64,000 nucleotides of DNA, from positions 1 through 64,000 of the forward strand of contig JAEYRN010000017.1 in the NCBI GenBank assembly GCA_023435565.1. Direction: 5' to 3'. A program made the position numbers and the translations under genes. The notes beneath the pieces were generated by a model. It did not search any database. It was given only the letters and a program-made list of their open reading frames with translations, and was not told the origin of the DNA. This DNA is from Bacillota bacterium (GTDB taxonomy: Bacteria; Bacillota; UBA4882; UBA8346). Positions 25,889-33,845 of this stretch are shown piece by piece (position 1 is the first letter of the stretch; each line of letters starts with the position of its first letter).

Positions 25889-27288
25889 GGCGTCTTCTCC
25901 TCGGGGGTAAATCTTCCTTCCAGTTGAAACAGTTCCATCCCGTTTTTATCGGTAGTAATAGTCCCCTTTAGTTTAAATGTTTTTAATTCCGGTGTCCGTT
26001 GCAGCTTTTCAAGAAGAGTTGATACGGAACGGGTTGAACCAGATAAACTTTTGATAATACCGTCCTCAATAATTAAGTCCTTTACCTGAGTTTGTTCCGG
26101 CAAACATGCCTCAATCGCCCGTAAAAACTCCAACTCGCGCCCCCGGCGGCCCAGCCATTCTTCCAAAGTCTTTATTTGTTCCACCTTCCGGTTGGTCTCG
26201 TTTTCAGCACGGCGAAGTTGGGCGACGAACGCTTTCTGTTGGTGGAGCCAGGCGGTATTTTTTCGGTCCCTAACAGTCTTGGCATGCGTTCCCAGTAATA
26301 ATCCTCCAATCAATAGCGCCCCGGCCAAACCGGCCTTAATTCCCATCATTACCCTTAGGCGGGCGTCTTCCCGGCGAGCCTGTTCATTGGTGTTGAAACG
26401 CCAATCTTTCCGGGAAAGCCAGGCTTCATCCAAAGCCAAACCGATTAATGGGGCCAATTCGGAGGTATGGTTCCCGGTAATTACCCCGGAAAGCCTGGTT
26501 TTATCGGATACTTGAAACCGGACTCCAAAAGTGGTTGATAAATGATCCAGCCACTCCTGTTCAGGTTTGGTTTCTCCAAAAAGCCAAATTTTTTCCGGTA
26601 ACGGCATTTTATTGGTTGCTTGGTAAGATGCCAGGGAAAGCCGAATTTCATTGCTGAGTTCCGTTAAGTGCACTGAAGGGTCTTCTTTAAGATCCCTACC
26701 CCCGATTAATAATGTGCGCCGAAAAAGAAGTTCCGTATCAGTGAGCGCTCCAAATTCGGAACTACTCTCGTTTAAGGTTAAATATACATCCGCCCCGGAA
26801 CCCTCAAAAAAATCAAGATTGAATGCAAGAAAATTCTGGAGTCCGTGGTGGTTGAGTCCGGCCCATTCGATAGTCAAGCCCGCTGTTACAAATCGTTTTA
26901 AATAAGACTCCAACTCGTTGTCTTTGACCAAGGCCAGTTTTACCGAAGTATTTTGCTCCCCTTTTTGAACATTTGTAATCCGGTAAACCGCTCCCGGTTC
27001 GGAGTTATCCATTTCCAGCCGGACTCCGGCCCGGAGTTGTTCATCGGGTAAGCTGGGAAGGGTTAAGGTTTTGTACCTTACCAAGTCTTGGGGCAGCAGA
27101 ACAATTACCTTTGTATGGCTAAAATACTCCTTTTTCCAAATTCCCGCCAGCCATTCCCCGGAAAATCCGGATTCCGGAAGTTGATGAATGGTATAACGGA
27201 GCATCTCGGCGCCGCCGTTATTAACCTTGATCTCGACAGCCGTGAAATTTATTTCACCTAAATGAACCGCAATTATTGTTTTAGACAT
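25885..27288 (-). CDS. Type II secretion GspL-like protein (PilM/PilN fusion)
   Basis: A 467-residue protein. The first ~300 residues are an actin-like PilM/GspL cytoplasmic domain (IIAVHLGEINFTAVEIK; LIGGRDLKED), then one membrane helix (MGIKAGLAGALLIGGLLLGT) and a PilN-like periplasmic domain. It recruits the GspE ATPase to the membrane. ATG at 27288 is the likely start, with GAGG just before it; ATG codons at 27303 and 27294 also exist. It overlaps the end of gspK. Confidence 0.7.
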   Translation of the reverse strand: MSKTIIAVHLGEINFTAVEIKVNNGGAEMLRYTIHQLPESGFSGEWLAGIWKKEYFSHTKVIVLLPQDLVRYKTLTLPSLPDEQLRAGVRLEMDNSEPGAVYRITNVQKGEQNTSVKLALVKDNELESYLKRFVTAGLTIEWAGLNHHGLQNFLAFNLDFFEGSGADVYLTLNESSSEFGALTDTELLFRRTLLIGGRDLKEDPSVHLTELSNEIRLSLASYQATNKMPLPEKIWLFGETKPEQEWLDHLSTTFGVRFQVSDKTRLSGVITGNHTSELAPLIGLALDEAWLSRKDWRFNTNEQARREDARLRVMMGIKAGLAGALLIGGLLLGTHAKTVRDRKNTAWLHQQKAFVAQLRRAENETNRKVEQIKTLEEWLGRRGRELEFLRAIEACLPEQTQVKDLIIEDGIIKSLSGSTRSVSTLLEKLQRTPELKTFKLKGTITTDKNGMELFQLEGRFTPEEKTP

Positions 27289-28459
27289 CAGCATCCTCGC
27301 CATCTTCGACTACGGTCCTGGGAGGTTCCGGCAGATCCGGAGCTTCCCGGTTACGCATTACACACCGGAAAAGCGGGCGGATCCGCCACTTATCGGCACC
27401 GTTATCCGGGACCCGTTCTTGGACCGTCTCCAAATAGTAAATATGATTTCCTTTGATAAGCCATATCTGATAACGGATTATCGTGGAAACCGTAGTAAAA
27501 TATTGTTCGACTTTTAACGGTTTCTCACCGGTATTAAAAAAATGTTGGGCTTCATTAATTTCAGAAAATGGTTGTTCCTGACGACGTTTAATGATAGTCC
27601 CCGCCAGATCTTGATTATATCCGGTCCTTTTGAGTACCGTTTCCAACCCTTTTTCATCGATGAGATTCAGATTCATAACCCCGGTTAAAGTAAGCAAAGG
27701 CCGAAGTTCATCCAATTTATCAAGGCTGACTGCGCTCAATTGCCGTAAATCATCGTAAGTACTAAAAATTTTACTTGTCCGGTAATTTTTAACATCTGAG
27801 ACCATCCGTTCCACCCACATTTTATCGAAACCCGCCGATAGTAATAAATTCTCCAAATCTGTTTCAGTCAAAATATTGATATTATATTTTCCAAAAACCG
27901 TGCAGTAAGATGAAACCATACTGTATATCTCTTGCCCTTCTTTAATAGCCAGAACCTCCCGAAGGGTGGAGAGAAATCCGTCCCGGGGCTTATAAGCGGG
28001 GGTCAACGACTGGTAATAATCGACCTCGGCCCCTTCCGGACGGATATCGCTGTCAATATCAATCCAGTCAAGTAGCGCGCCAGCTTGTTCATCACTCAAA
28101 CCCATTAATCCCAATTCAGCCTGGTTCAATAAATTAAGGTTAGGTTTACTGCTTTCATCCTCTATTTTAACGGTAATCTGATAACCGTCCCGTTCATCTT
28201 GAAAATAGCCATTCTCGCCGAACCAAATATCGGTGGTGCAGTCATTTTCCGTATCATCCTTGAGTAATAAAGCACAACGCTCCTGTAGAACTTCCTCCGC
28301 CAACCGTCCCGCTTGGCTATTCCGCTCCAGATTAATCACAGCCACCCATTCCAACTCGGAACGGTAAAGCATAAAGGCAGCGATTACACCCATTATCGCA
28401 AAGATCCAGGCAACCAAGATCAAAACCGAGCCGCGGCAGTCTTTTAATGAATCTTTCAT
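27281..28459 (-). CDS. gspK: Type II secretion minor pseudopilin GspK
   Basis: A 392-residue pseudopilin. It has a short leader, a hydrophobic N-helix (GSVLILVAWIFAIMGVIAAF), and two helix-hairpin-helix-like segments (VDYYQSLTPAYKPRDGFLS, NLNLIDEKGLETVLKRTGY). GspK forms the tip of the pseudopilus with I and J and normally lacks Glu at position 5; here too the helix has no E5. Overlaps gspJ by four bases. Confidence 0.8.
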   Translation of the reverse strand: MKDSLKDCRGSVLILVAWIFAIMGVIAAFMLYRSELEWVAVINLERNSQAGRLAEEVLQERCALLLKDDTENDCTTDIWFGENGYFQDERDGYQITVKIEDESSKPNLNLLNQAELGLMGLSDEQAGALLDWIDIDSDIRPEGAEVDYYQSLTPAYKPRDGFLSTLREVLAIKEGQEIYSMVSSYCTVFGKYNINILTETDLENLLLSAGFDKMWVERMVSDVKNYRTSKIFSTYDDLRQLSAVSLDKLDELRPLLTLTGVMNLNLIDEKGLETVLKRTGYNQDLAGTIIKRRQEQPFSEINEAQHFFNTGEKPLKVEQYFTTVSTIIRYQIWLIKGNHIYYLETVQERVPDNGADKWRIRPLFRCVMRNREAPDLPEPPRTVVEDGEDADV

Positions 28460-29082
28460 TCTTCTTCCTCATTCCGCCATACCTTAATGGGTATAACAAC
28501 CGGCCCTATGACTCCCAAATCCGATTTAGCGGTGATTTTAACCAACGAAGGGACTTCCGTTTTGGTTGACGGTTGCCAATACAATACCCAATTACTTTTT
28601 TGAGGTTCAAAATATTCAAACCGCCATTCGGTAACTCCACCAAATAATTTCCGTTCTTCAACAGGACTACCCCAATACCCGGATGAGCGCCAGACTGCCT
28701 TTTCTTGCAAGTCGTAACGGTATCCGATTTGTTTTAAACCGTTTTTCTCTTCACACCAACAGTTCAATAGATACTCCTCGCCTTTAAACGGTTCTTCCGG
28801 GAGAAACCTGCCTGTAAAGACATTCTCCAGATCATTGGCGATAGTCTGGTAGAAAAATTTTAATTGGTGCTGTTTGCGATAGGCTTGATCATTTTTGCTC
28901 CAAAGACTGGCTCCATTAAATAAAAATTGGGACATCATCCCCAACAACAAGACGCTCAAACCCAAAGCCGCCACTACTTCGGCCAGGGTCATTCCGGTTT
29001 CGTTGCCCATTAATTTGATGCTTGCAATTTTAAAACACAAACTTTGCAATCTAAACTTCATGCTTTTAACCAAATATTTCAA
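28456..29082 (-). CDS. Type II secretion minor pseudopilin GspJ-like
   Basis: A 208-residue protein with a class III prepilin site G-MTLAEVVAALGL (about residue 30) followed by a hydrophobic helix. Position between the I-like and K genes and its length fit GspJ. The leader is long (about 30 residues); TTG at 29082 has GGAGG upstream, but internal starts at 29061 or 29010 are possible. Confidence 0.75.
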   Translation of the reverse strand: MKYLVKSMKFRLQSLCFKIASIKLMGNETGMTLAEVVAALGLSVLLLGMMSQFLFNGASLWSKNDQAYRKQHQLKFFYQTIANDLENVFTGRFLPEEPFKGEEYLLNCWCEEKNGLKQIGYRYDLQEKAVWRSSGYWGSPVEERKLFGGVTEWRFEYFEPQKSNWVLYWQPSTKTEVPSLVKITAKSDLGVIGPVVIPIKVWRNEEEE

Positions 29083-29088
29083 CTTGGT

Positions 29089-29457
29089 TTATTCCTCCGG
29101 CGTCCGGTAGCCGACCAAAGTTTTTTGAGACAGAACATTGCCTCTTCTCCATTCAACCGTTATCCATACAACGTGAAGACCGATCTCGGTCTTCTCTTCC
29201 CTAGCTATCCATTTAAACTTTTGATAGGGTTCGGGAAAAGTCCCGGAGTTGCCCAATTCGCTCCCGCCGGTCAGTTCAGCCAATTTCCCGGCCCCTAGGA
29301 TTTGGGCTGTAACTCTTCCATTCAACTGATCCCTGGTATGAGTCGCCTGCATAAAGGAAGCGACTAAAACCGTAGCTGATACTCCCGTTAAAGCAAGCGC
29401 CAGCACTACTTCAAGTAAAGTCATCCCGGCCTGGGACTTAAGTTTATTTTGGCTCAT
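29089..29457 (-). CDS. Type II secretion minor pseudopilin GspI-like
   Basis: A 122-residue prepilin: leader MSQNKLKSQAG, then MTLLEVVLALALTGVSATV. The size and domain after the helix (HVVWITVEWRRG) fit GspI. It overlaps the GspH-like gene by 14 bases and precedes the GspJ-like gene. Confidence 0.75.
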   Translation of the reverse strand: MSQNKLKSQAGMTLLEVVLALALTGVSATVLVASFMQATHTRDQLNGRVTAQILGAGKLAELTGGSELGNSGTFPEPYQKFKWIAREEKTEIGLHVVWITVEWRRGNVLSQKTLVGYRTPEE

Positions 29458-29980
29458 AATCCCAACTCACGCTTCCGTCCGCTTTTAACAGAATATTACC
29501 CTGATAATGATTGGTGGTCCAATGGAGTTTGGTTTCAGTAAGATCGCTGTCATTGTTAAAACTTAATTCAAAATTGCCTGATTCAGGTTCCGTTTCATTT
29601 TCATTATTATCTTCAATTATTTCACTTGATTCAACCGGTTCGGTTAATTCGGCCGCTTCAAGGGGCGCTTTCCAATGAAATTGGAATTTATCAAAAACCC
29701 GCCGAATTTCTACTTCCCCGATGTTAAATGTATAACCGTTCTCAAAAAACGTGACTACAATCTCTTGTTTACCACAGAAAGCTTCTTCTTTTACCGTATT
29801 AAGGTCAACCCGAACCAGTTTACCGATTTGATTGAGATACGCTTTTTCCTCACCGCCAAAAAAACGGGGGAAAGCTAATAAGCCGATTAAACACAGTAAA
29901 ATTAGGACCGCTAAAATCTCAATCAAAGTATATCCTAACTGATCATAGATCTTAATCTTCCCAGTTCCCAATATCGGCAT
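29444..29980 (-). CDS. Type II secretion minor pseudopilin GspH-like
   Basis: A 178-residue prepilin. The cleavage motif is LG-YTLIEILAVLILLCLIG. ATG at 29980 is chosen: it overlaps the end of gspG by 29 bases and has AAGGAA upstream; a longer frame to 30163 would only be the gspG antisense/other-frame sequence. A central acidic insert (ENETEPESGNFEL) is unusual. The order G-H-I-J-K is conserved with classical T2SS. Confidence 0.7.
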   Translation of the reverse strand: MPILGTGKIKIYDQLGYTLIEILAVLILLCLIGLLAFPRFFGGEEKAYLNQIGKLVRVDLNTVKEEAFCGKQEIVVTFFENGYTFNIGEVEIRRVFDKFQFHWKAPLEAAELTEPVESSEIIEDNNENETEPESGNFELSFNNDSDLTETKLHWTTNHYQGNILLKADGSVSWDYEPK

Positions 29981-30395
29981 CGTTTCCTTCGCCGCCTTCT
30001 TTTTTATCGTTCCCATAGCTAAAAAGGTCGTATTGATCGGGATTATGCATCCCAGGTGACAAGAAACGCAATTCTTCTCCCCAAGGGTCCCTGGGGATTT
30101 TTTTGTCTTCCAAATATGGTCCGTTCCAGTTTTCAGGAATCGGCGGGATCGAAGGTTTTTCAACTAGTGCTCTCAAACCTTGTTCTGTGGTTGGATAACA
30201 AGAATTGTCCAAATAATAAGAATTAAGCACATTTTTAAAAGTTTGGAGTTGAGCCCGAGCCGCCTTTACCTGCCCTTTTTGGAGTTCTTTAATGATATTC
30301 GGCGCTACCAATGTCATTAAGGCCGCCAACAATGTTAACACCGCCAAAACTTCGATTAGGGTATATCCCCGTTCCGACTTCTTTTCTTTAAACAC
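29952..30395 (-). CDS. gspG: Type II secretion major pseudopilin GspG
   Basis: A 147-residue major pseudopilin: leader MFKEKKSERG, then YTLIEVLAVLTLLAALMTLV with Glu5. The C-terminal part has the classical GspG features, CYPTTEQGLRALV, GPYL, DPWGEELRF and a calcium-binding-like loop (GNDKKEGGEGNDADIGNW). This identifies the cluster as a true T2SS rather than a type IV pilus. Separated from gspF by 72 bases with a CTCTGTGTCTCTGTGGC repeat. Confidence 0.92.
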   Translation of the reverse strand: MFKEKKSERGYTLIEVLAVLTLLAALMTLVAPNIIKELQKGQVKAARAQLQTFKNVLNSYYLDNSCYPTTEQGLRALVEKPSIPPIPENWNGPYLEDKKIPRDPWGEELRFLSPGMHNPDQYDLFSYGNDKKEGGEGNDADIGNWED

Positions 30396-30414
30396 AACAT
30401 ATTCCTCCTAATTA

Positions 30415-30443
30415 TTGTTCCTTCTCTGTGTCTCTGTGGCTAT
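30415..30443. repeat. CTCTGTGTCTCTGTGGC repeat scrap
   Basis: CTCTGTGTCTCTGTGGCTAT lies in the gspF-gspG gap. Further copies: gap gspE-gspF (31731-31758), gspD-gspE (33488-33552, inverted pair) and about 41955-41985. Confidence 0.65.
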
Positions 30444-30467
30444 AATATAATGAACTAATCATAATGC

Positions 30468-31673
30468 TTAACCCATGGGATCGATTTGGGAATTCAAGTT
30501 AAAGATTGGCACTAAAATCCCAATTGCCAAAATCGCTATTACTCCAACCATGGACAATATTAAAACCGGCTCAAAAATCGCCAAAAAGACACCAAGGGAC
30601 TGTTTGACTTCGTTCTCATAGGTAGCAGACACTTGGTCCAACATTTCTTCAAGGTTTCCGCTCTCTTCGCCAACGCCAATCATCTCCACGGCCAATAACG
30701 GAAAGATTGACTTTTTGGACATACTTGCTACCAAAGTGCTGCCTTGTTTGACTTCTCCAATAACCTCTTGCAGCCCTCGGTCTAATTCCAAATTGCCGGA
30801 AACACTCCCGGAGATCGTCAATGCGGTTAACAACGGCACTCCACTTCCGCAGAGCATGCTTAAAGATAGACTCATTCTGGACATAGCAATTTTAATTAAA
30901 ATATTACCCAACAAAGGTGCTTTAATAATCAGACGATCATATTTCAACCTGCCGTTTTCAGTCTTGAGCCATCTCCCAAACCAAACTACAAACCCGATTA
31001 TGATTATTAAGAACAACCACCAAAACTTTTGCAAACCAGTCCCGCAAAAGATAACTATTCTAGTGAGTAGCGGCAAATCATTACCTAATTCGGCGAAGAT
31101 CGGCAAAAACTTTGGGAGCACCACAACCATATACATCAGTAATACTCCAAGGTTTGATACACCTAAGATAATCGGGTAAATAAGACTGCTGATGATAAAG
31201 TTCCTAAGGTTAAGTTCTTCTTCCTGATAACGAACTAGTCTGGTTAAGACTTGCGGCAGCAATCCCCCAGCCTCGCCGGCCTTCACCATACTGATATATA
31301 ATGGAGTAAAATGGCGTGGGAATTTCTCCAAGGCCGCCGTGAAAGAATGTCCTTCTTGAATCAAACGTTGTAACTGCCCGATTATTTCATTCATTTCCCG
31401 GCCGGACGAAAGCCGGTTAATGATCACCAAAGCTTTTTCCAAACCAATTCCTGAGCTTAACAAGCCTGCCAGTTGCCTGGTGAATGTCAGCCTTTCTTTT
31501 CGGGAAAAGCGCTTCTTTAACTTCTTAAAACCCGCTCCGGAGACTTCCTTAATCTCTAACGGAAATAAGCCTTTGGTTTTAAGTATCGCTATCATCTTTT
31601 CCACGGACGCCGCCTCAATTCGGCCGGTTTCAATCAAACCGCTTCCGTTGGCCGCTTTATAAGTATACTCCAA
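30468..31673 (-). CDS. gspF: Type II secretion inner-membrane protein GspF
   Basis: A 401-residue platform protein with two GspF domains and three membrane helices (LGVLLMYMVVVLPKFLPIF; WWLFLIIIIGFVVWF; LAIFEPVLILSMVGVIAIL). Family motifs KLKKRFSRKERLTFTRQLAGLL, GLEKAL and GEAGG are present. Starts with TTG, with GGAGG before it. Second gene after gspE. Confidence 0.9.
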   Translation of the reverse strand: MEYTYKAANGSGLIETGRIEAASVEKMIAILKTKGLFPLEIKEVSGAGFKKLKKRFSRKERLTFTRQLAGLLSSGIGLEKALVIINRLSSGREMNEIIGQLQRLIQEGHSFTAALEKFPRHFTPLYISMVKAGEAGGLLPQVLTRLVRYQEEELNLRNFIISSLIYPIILGVSNLGVLLMYMVVVLPKFLPIFAELGNDLPLLTRIVIFCGTGLQKFWWLFLIIIIGFVVWFGRWLKTENGRLKYDRLIIKAPLLGNILIKIAMSRMSLSLSMLCGSGVPLLTALTISGSVSGNLELDRGLQEVIGEVKQGSTLVASMSKKSIFPLLAVEMIGVGEESGNLEEMLDQVSATYENEVKQSLGVFLAIFEPVLILSMVGVIAILAIGILVPIFNLNSQIDPMG

Positions 31674-31773
31674 TACTACCTCCGCTTAAAAAATTAACAA
31701 AATTTTATTAATTCCTTTCTTTCTTAATTCTCTGTGCCTCCGCGTCTCTGTGGCTAATTGTTATCTTTATTAA

Positions 31774-33459
31774 TTATTCATTGGTCACCCGAATTACTTC
31801 GGAAAGGGTCGTCATTCCAGCTTTTACTTTTGCAAGACCATCCTCCCGTAACGTAGTCATTCCCGTGCGGGTAGCGGCTTCACGTATTCGTCCCGCATTG
31901 GCCCTTTCCATGACTAACCGCTCAATCTCTTCCGATGCGATCAATAATTCAAACAAACCTATTTGCCCTCGGTACCCGATAGAGTTGCATTTTTCGCAGC
32001 CAATCCCGTACCGCAATCCGCTTAAATCTTCCGTTAAACCGGTAAGTTCCATCTCAGCGGCGGTCGGTCGGTAACTTTGAGAGCAATTGGGACAAATCTG
32101 GCGTACCAAACGTTGGGCCAAAACTCCTCGGACCGTTGACGCCACTAAAAATTCCTCAACACCCATATCGATTAATCTGGTAAATGCACTGGGCGCGTCG
32201 TTAGTATGTAAAGTAGCCAGGACCAAGTGCCCGGTTAAAGCCGATTGAATGGCCACATCGGCTGTTTCCCGGTCCCGGATCTCTCCAACCAAAATTATAT
32301 CCGGATCGTGCCGGACAATGGTCCTCAACCCCTGAGCAAAAGTGAAGTTCACTTTGGGGTTAACTTGCATCTGGTTGACGCCTTTCAGTTGATATTCAAC
32401 CGGATCTTCAATGGTAATGATTTTACGGCTGGGATCATTCAGACGTTGCAACGCAGCATAAAGTGTTGTAGTTTTACCGCTGCCGGTCGGACCGGTAACC
32501 AAAATCATCCCATGGGGCTTAGCGATTAGTTTGGAAAATTCACGCAAGTTTGCAGCTGAAAAACCCAATTCTTCCAAACCATACATAATGCTTTCCCGGT
32601 TTAAAATCCGCATTACGATTCCTTCCCCATACAAGGTGGAGGCTACGGCTACCCGTAGATCCAAATCTCGATGGTCAATACGAATTTTAATACGGCCGTC
32701 CTGAGGAATTCGCCGTTCGGTAATATCCATCCCGGCCATTAATTTAATCCGGGAGGCTACCGCCGGATATAGCGTCTTTGGCGGCGGGTGGGTCTCCTGT
32801 AATACGCCGTCAACCCTGTAACGCAGTTTAATCTCCCCTTCAAAAGGCTCCAAGTGGATATCGCTGGCCCCTGCCTTAACCGCCCCACTGATGATGGTAT
32901 TCACCAACCGGATAATCGGGGCCTCATTAACCATAGACTCAGGAGCTATGGTACTGACATCACTCTCAGTCAAACTTTGATACTGGTTTAAATCGGTTTC
33001 GTTCAAATCTTCCAAAACTGCCGCCACTGATTCCAAAGAAGAACCATAATACTTTTTCAAAGCTTCAGTGATTTGGGTCACAGAAGCGACCGCAATTTTA
33101 ATCCGGTAACTCAATGATTCGCTTAGTTGGTCAAACCATTCCAGGTTTAGCGGATCATCAGTCGCCAAAGTAAGGCGGTTCTCTTCCAGCCGGATCGGAA
33201 TAGCCCGGTAACGCTCGGCTTGTCTGGGACTTAATAATTTTAAGATGTTGACATCCAGGTTAAGTTCCAACGGAAGGCAATAAGCCAACCCTAATTTTGC
33301 GCTGATCGCTTGGGCCAATTGTTCCTCATCTATATATCCGGAGTTTAAAAGTAAATCCTCCCAGGAAATAGCCTCCCGATCGTGCAACTGACGAAGGACG
33401 TCCAATTGCTCCTGATTAATAAAACCTTTTTCAAAACAGATAACCGCAAGATTTTTCAT
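31774..33459 (-). CDS. gspE: Type II secretion ATPase GspE
   Basis: A 561-residue secretion ATPase. N-terminal domain (about 1-150), then the catalytic core: Walker A ILVTGPTGSGKTTTLYA, Walker B region DPDIILVGEIRDRETAD, HTND, and a CxxC pair CPNCSQ...CEKCNSIGYRGQ for zinc. It energises pseudopilus assembly. Lies divergent to gspD with 386 bases between. First of a minus-strand operon of about ten genes. Confidence 0.93.
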   Translation of the reverse strand: MKNLAVICFEKGFINQEQLDVLRQLHDREAISWEDLLLNSGYIDEEQLAQAISAKLGLAYCLPLELNLDVNILKLLSPRQAERYRAIPIRLEENRLTLATDDPLNLEWFDQLSESLSYRIKIAVASVTQITEALKKYYGSSLESVAAVLEDLNETDLNQYQSLTESDVSTIAPESMVNEAPIIRLVNTIISGAVKAGASDIHLEPFEGEIKLRYRVDGVLQETHPPPKTLYPAVASRIKLMAGMDITERRIPQDGRIKIRIDHRDLDLRVAVASTLYGEGIVMRILNRESIMYGLEELGFSAANLREFSKLIAKPHGMILVTGPTGSGKTTTLYAALQRLNDPSRKIITIEDPVEYQLKGVNQMQVNPKVNFTFAQGLRTIVRHDPDIILVGEIRDRETADVAIQSALTGHLVLATLHTNDAPSAFTRLIDMGVEEFLVASTVRGVLAQRLVRQICPNCSQSYRPTAAEMELTGLTEDLSGLRYGIGCEKCNSIGYRGQIGLFELLIASEEIERLVMERANAGRIREAATRTGMTTLREDGLAKVKAGMTTLSEVIRVTNE

Positions 33460-33487
33460 AAAGGTACATCCTACTTAAAAATGTTTT

Positions 33488-33552
33488 CTCCGTGTCTCTG
33501 AGTCTCTGTGGCTAATTATTTTTTTAGCCACGGAGACACTGAGACACAGAGT
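33488..33552. repeat. Inverted pair of the CTCTGTGTCTCTGTGGC repeat
   Basis: CTCCGTGTCTCTGAGTCTCT and its reverse complement (with a few mismatches) are separated by about seven bases (GGCTAATTATTTTTTTAGCC centre), so they can form a long hairpin in the gspE-gspD intergenic region (33460-33845). I find no clear promoter there. Confidence 0.7.
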
Positions 33553-33845
33553 AATAAAAAAATTAGGAATACTTTTTCTGTCATTGCAAAATTCGTCAAT
33601 TTTATCCAATTTCCTGCCATTTTCGAAACTCTTCCTGTCAACTTAACCTCATTAACAAAAATTTAATTTAAGGTGATTGTCTACTGTACCTTTGAAAATT
33701 TGGATAATTTGAGTCATTTTGCCTCACCATCAGTCATTTGAATATAATAGTAAATCAATAAATAATTGCCATTGCAGAAAAATTAAGATAAAATAAGAAG
33801 GATCAAAATAAAAAAATGCCATAATTGCTTTATCAGGAGTTTAAG

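Noticed and set aside
29981..30163. Long N-terminal extension of the GspH-like gene
   Set aside because: It is another reading frame of gspG; prepilins have short leaders.
30600..31180. Plus-strand ORFs opposite gspF and gspE
   Set aside because: Antisense to conserved genes, with no features of their own.
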